7,506 bases of DNA from Planctomycetaceae bacterium (GTDB lineage Bacteria; Planctomycetota; Planctomycetia; Pirellulales; Thermoguttaceae): the NCBI GenBank assembly GCA_031283825.1, contig JAITAZ010000380.1, positions 1-7,506 on the forward strand, read 5' to 3'. A program made the position numbers and the translations under genes. The stretch's first letter is position 1. Each line of letters begins with the position of its first letter. This document shows positions 5,612 through 7,506 of this stretch, one piece after another. The notes under the pieces were generated by a model. It did not search any database and had not been told where the DNA came from. It saw only the letters and a program-made list of their open reading frames with translations.

Positions 5612-6940
5612 ATGAGTATTAAATTGATAGCCGAGAGTGGCGTAGTTGGCGCGGGTGGCGCAGGATTTCCGACGCATGTTAAGTTATCGGGTCGGGGTGA
5701 TGTTGTTGTGGTTAATGCTGCTGAGTGCGAGCCGTTATTACACAAGGACAAAGAGTTGATTCGTTTTTATGCAGACAGATTGATTTCTGGGCTTTCGGTT
5801 GCGATGCGTCTTGTTGGCGCGGAGCGTGGAATTTTCGGGGTTAAGCGGAAGTATGTTGACGTGATAGAGCGTTTGAGTTCTGGATTTCGTTCTGGCGGCG
5901 GGATGGAGGTGATTCCTCTTGATGACACGTATCCTGCGGGCGACGAGTTGATATTGATTTATGAGACGCTTGGACGAGTTGTTGCTCCTGGCGGGATTCC
6001 TATTTCGGTTGGCGCGGTGGTGTTGAATGCGGAGACGGCGTTTAATGTTTCGGCGGCGGTTGAGGGGAAGCCGGTTACGGAGAAATTTATTTCGGTATCT
6101 GGTTCTGTTGTTCATCCTTGTACGTTGTGTGTTCCTGTTGGCGTATCGTTGTTTGAGGCGGTAGAGGCGGCGGGCGGGGTAACGATAGACGATCCGGTAT
6201 TTGTGGTTGGCGGCGCGATGATGGGTTATATTGAGTCGGATTTATCGAAGCCGGTGATAAAGACGACTGGCGGAATTATAGTTTTGCCGAAGGATCATTT
6301 TGTGGTTCAGAGGAAGTTGTGGGATTGGGGCAAGGCGAAACGAGTGGGACGGGCGTCGTGTGATCAGTGTAGTTTTTGTACGGAGTTGTGTCCTCGTAAT
6401 TTGTTGGGTCATCCGATTGAGCCTCATCGGGCGATGCGTAGTTTAGGTTTTAGCGAGAGCGGCAGGTCTGATGTGTTGGGGACTCAATTTTGTTGCGAGT
6501 GTAATTTATGTTCGTATTGTTCGTGTCCAGAGGGGCTTGATCCGCGAAGTGTGTGTGCGGAGAACAAGCGTAGAATTTTGGAAGAGTTGCGAGCTGGCGG
6601 AAAGCGTTGGGAGAATCCTCCGTTTAGAAAAGAGCGGAGTTCGCAGCATTTTAGGAATCGTAGAATTCCGACGGAGAGATTGATTAGAAAAATTGGTTTA
6701 TCGAGTTATCCGAACAAGGCTCCGTTGAGTGCAGGGATTTTGTCAACGGACAAGGTAGTGATTCCGTTGAGACAACATATTGGCGTTATATCGACTCCGG
6801 TTATAGACAAAGGCGACAAGGTCAACAAGGGTGATTTAATAGCGCGTAAGAGTGAAACCGGCATAGGAGCAAACATCCACGCCTCGATTTCGGGCAAAGT
6901 AACAAACGTTTCAAAAGATTTCATAGAAATCAGAGCATAA
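5612..6940 (+). CDS. PduS/RnfC-like SLBB-domain 4Fe-4S flavoprotein
   Basis: A 442-residue redox protein with the domain order of PduS, the cob(II)alamin reductase of propanediol-utilisation microcompartments (about 450 residues). Residues 9-25 (SGVVGAGGAGFPTHVKL) and NAAECEPLL (35-43) are the NuoF/RnfC-type flavin and nucleotide-binding elements. YPAGDE at 107-112 belongs to the same fold. An SLBB-like segment spans about 158-205. Two ferredoxin-type clusters follow: C250-x2-C253-x2-C256-x3-C260-P, and a Cys-rich motif at 294-305 (C294, C297, C300 and C305 are likely ligands, with C295 and C303 extra). Residues about 388-441 form a barrel-sandwich domain (IGVISTPV, KGDLIA, HASISGKV). RnfC carries this domain at the N-terminus and PduS at the C-terminus, which favours PduS. 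It likely passes electrons from NADH to a cobalamin or another acceptor. No microcompartment, cobalamin or rnf genes are in the window, so the partner is unknown. No Shine-Dalgarno sequence precedes the ATG; the start fits the family's N-terminus. Confidence 0.87.
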   Translation: MSIKLIAESGVVGAGGAGFPTHVKLSGRGDVVVVNAAECEPLLHKDKELIRFYADRLISGLSVAMRLVGAERGIFGVKRKYVDVIERLSSGFRSGGGMEVIPLDDTYPAGDELILIYETLGRVVAPGGIPISVGAVVLNAETAFNVSAAVEGKPVTEKFISVSGSVVHPCTLCVPVGVSLFEAVEAAGGVTIDDPVFVVGGAMMGYIESDLSKPVIKTTGGIIVLPKDHFVVQRKLWDWGKAKRVGRASCDQCSFCTELCPRNLLGHPIEPHRAMRSLGFSESGRSDVLGTQFCCECNLCSYCSCPEGLDPRSVCAENKRRILEELRAGGKRWENPPFRKERSSQHFRNRRIPTERLIRKIGLSSYPNKAPLSAGILSTDKVVIPLRQHIGVISTPVIDKGDKVNKGDLIARKSETGIGANIHASISGKVTNVSKDFIEIRA

Positions 6941-7089
6941 TATACTTTGAGCGAAACAAATGGTTAGGGTTTTTCGATAGAAAATAATGACCAGATTAAA
7001 AATTTAGTAATATATCAGTGGAATATTTGTTTTTGTAATTATTATCAATGCGATGAAAGACGAATCTTATTTTTACCTTATTAAAAAAC

Positions 7090-7155
7090 AAACACGGATA
7101 ATACGGGGAATTTTAAACGCGGATAATACGGATTTGACGGATAAACACGGAGAAT
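7090..7155. repeat. Direct repeats of the CGGATAATACGG word
   Basis: AAACACGGATAATACGG (7090-7106) and AAACGCGGATAATACGG (7115-7131) are 25 bp apart with one difference. A partial third copy, AAACACGGAGAAT, lies at 7143-7155. The words keep a reading frame open by chance, giving a 36-codon ORF that I do not regard as a gene. Confidence 0.75.
7111..7155 (+). repeat. Left arm of a 45-bp inverted repeat
   Basis: This arm matches the reverse complement of 7461-7505 at 39 of 45 positions. The outer 24 bp are identical, and the inner 21 bp match at 15 positions. The pair encloses about 305 bp, including the TTAA-flanked element. It may be two opposed copies of a dispersed repeat or the ends of a degenerate non-autonomous element. 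Confidence 0.8.
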
Positions 7156-7250
7156 GCAAATGAAGCCTTTGTATGGTAGAAATCAATAATTTTAAAGGGA
7201 TAAAGGGGGGGATGGAAGAAATTATTAAAGACTAACTCAATAATAATTAA

Positions 7251-7380
7251 GGGAACTTCTAAAAACTAATTTTTGAAGGAACGCGGGCGTCCCGCCTGCA
7301 TGACAAACGCCTAAATATGCGGTCGAGACGACCGCGATCCTAATAAAAATAAATTTTACGTGAGGTTTTTAGAAGTTCCC
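7251..7380. mobile_element. 130-bp non-autonomous element with perfect terminal inverted repeats
   Basis: GGGAACTTCTAAAAAC at 7251-7266 is the exact reverse complement of 7365-7380. TTAA lies directly outside both ends (7247-7250 and 7381-7384). An alternative reading is 18-bp ends with a 7-bp duplication AATAATT (7242-7248 and 7383-7389). Internally there are two hairpins: GCGGG-CGT-CCCGC (7283-7295) and GCGGTCG-AGA-CGACCGC (7319-7335). There is no coding capacity, so it is MITE-like. TTAA fits the YTAR target duplication of the IS5 group, but that family link is inference. Confidence 0.75.
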
Positions 7381-7460
7381 TTAATAATTAATATTTTACT
7401 TAATAATAAATAAACCTAAATAAATAATATAATTTTATTGATATTAAAATCGTCATTTCC

Positions 7461-7505
7461 ATTCTCCGCGAATATCAGTTGAATCCGTATTATCCGCGTT
7501 TAAAA
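7461..7505 (-). repeat. Right arm of the 45-bp inverted repeat
   Basis: Reverse-complement partner of 7111-7155, with the 24 outermost bases (7482-7505) identical. It ends one base before the window end, so the repeat family may continue beyond it. Confidence 0.8.
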
Positions 7506-7506
7506 A

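Larger units (their letters stand above)
6941..7506. other. Repeat-rich non-coding region
   Basis: There is no convincing gene in these 566 bases. 6941-7089 is AT-rich with no clear terminator hairpin. 7090-7155 holds direct repeats of an AAACxCGGATAATACGG word. 7111-7155 and 7461-7505 form a long inverted repeat pair, and 7251-7380 is a small element with terminal inverted repeats. A run of seven G lies at 7205-7211. The AT-rich stretches between these (7156-7250, 7385-7460) show nothing further. Confidence 0.6.

Noticed and set aside
7053..7163. A 36-residue ORF starting MKDESYFYLIKK
   Set aside because: Its second half is translated directly from the dispersed CGGATAATACGG repeat, it has no ribosome binding site, and it has no recognisable motif.
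7205..7211. A run of seven G as a phase-variation tract
   Set aside because: It is not inside or just upstream of any gene, so slippage there would have no evident effect.

Overview
The window is bacterial and moderately AT-rich, with three genes on the + strand and repeat-rich spacers. A gut- or sediment-type planctomycete (or a relative in that superphylum) is my best guess. The reasons are a very large secreted Asn-rich repeat protein whose C-terminal tail resembles, from memory only, tails of planctomycete secreted proteins; two of three genes with no Shine-Dalgarno sequence; and dispersed palindromic repeat families in the spacers. No marker gene settles the taxonomy.

Layout: 1-361 is a non-coding leader ending in a clear ribosome binding site. 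362-4162 encodes a 1266-residue exported protein built of about 40 copies of an 18-residue Gly/Asp/Asn-turn repeat. The middle copies are organised into four tandem super-repeats of about 122 residues, followed by a Pro/Tyr/Ser tail. 4189-4394 is a 206-bp non-coding palindromic element (MITE-like or REP-like) ending only 10 bp before the next start codon. 4405-5412 encodes a tRNA-dihydrouridine synthase. 5413-5611 holds short tandem repeats with a 9-nt period. 5612-6940 encodes an SLBB/4Fe-4S flavoprotein with PduS-type architecture (RnfC relatives). 6941-7506 has no convincing gene. It holds an imperfect 45-bp inverted repeat pair enclosing a 130-bp element with perfect 16-bp terminal inverted repeats and TTAA flanks.

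The three genes do not form an obvious pathway. One is a surface or exported structural protein, one a tRNA modification enzyme, and one a redox protein that usually works with microcompartment or cobalamin enzymes, none of which are seen here. The gaps of 242 and 199 bp, filled with repeats, suggest separate transcription units. The most unusual items are the repeat protein and the hairpin element next to the dus start. I see no defence system, CRISPR array, tRNA or rRNA.
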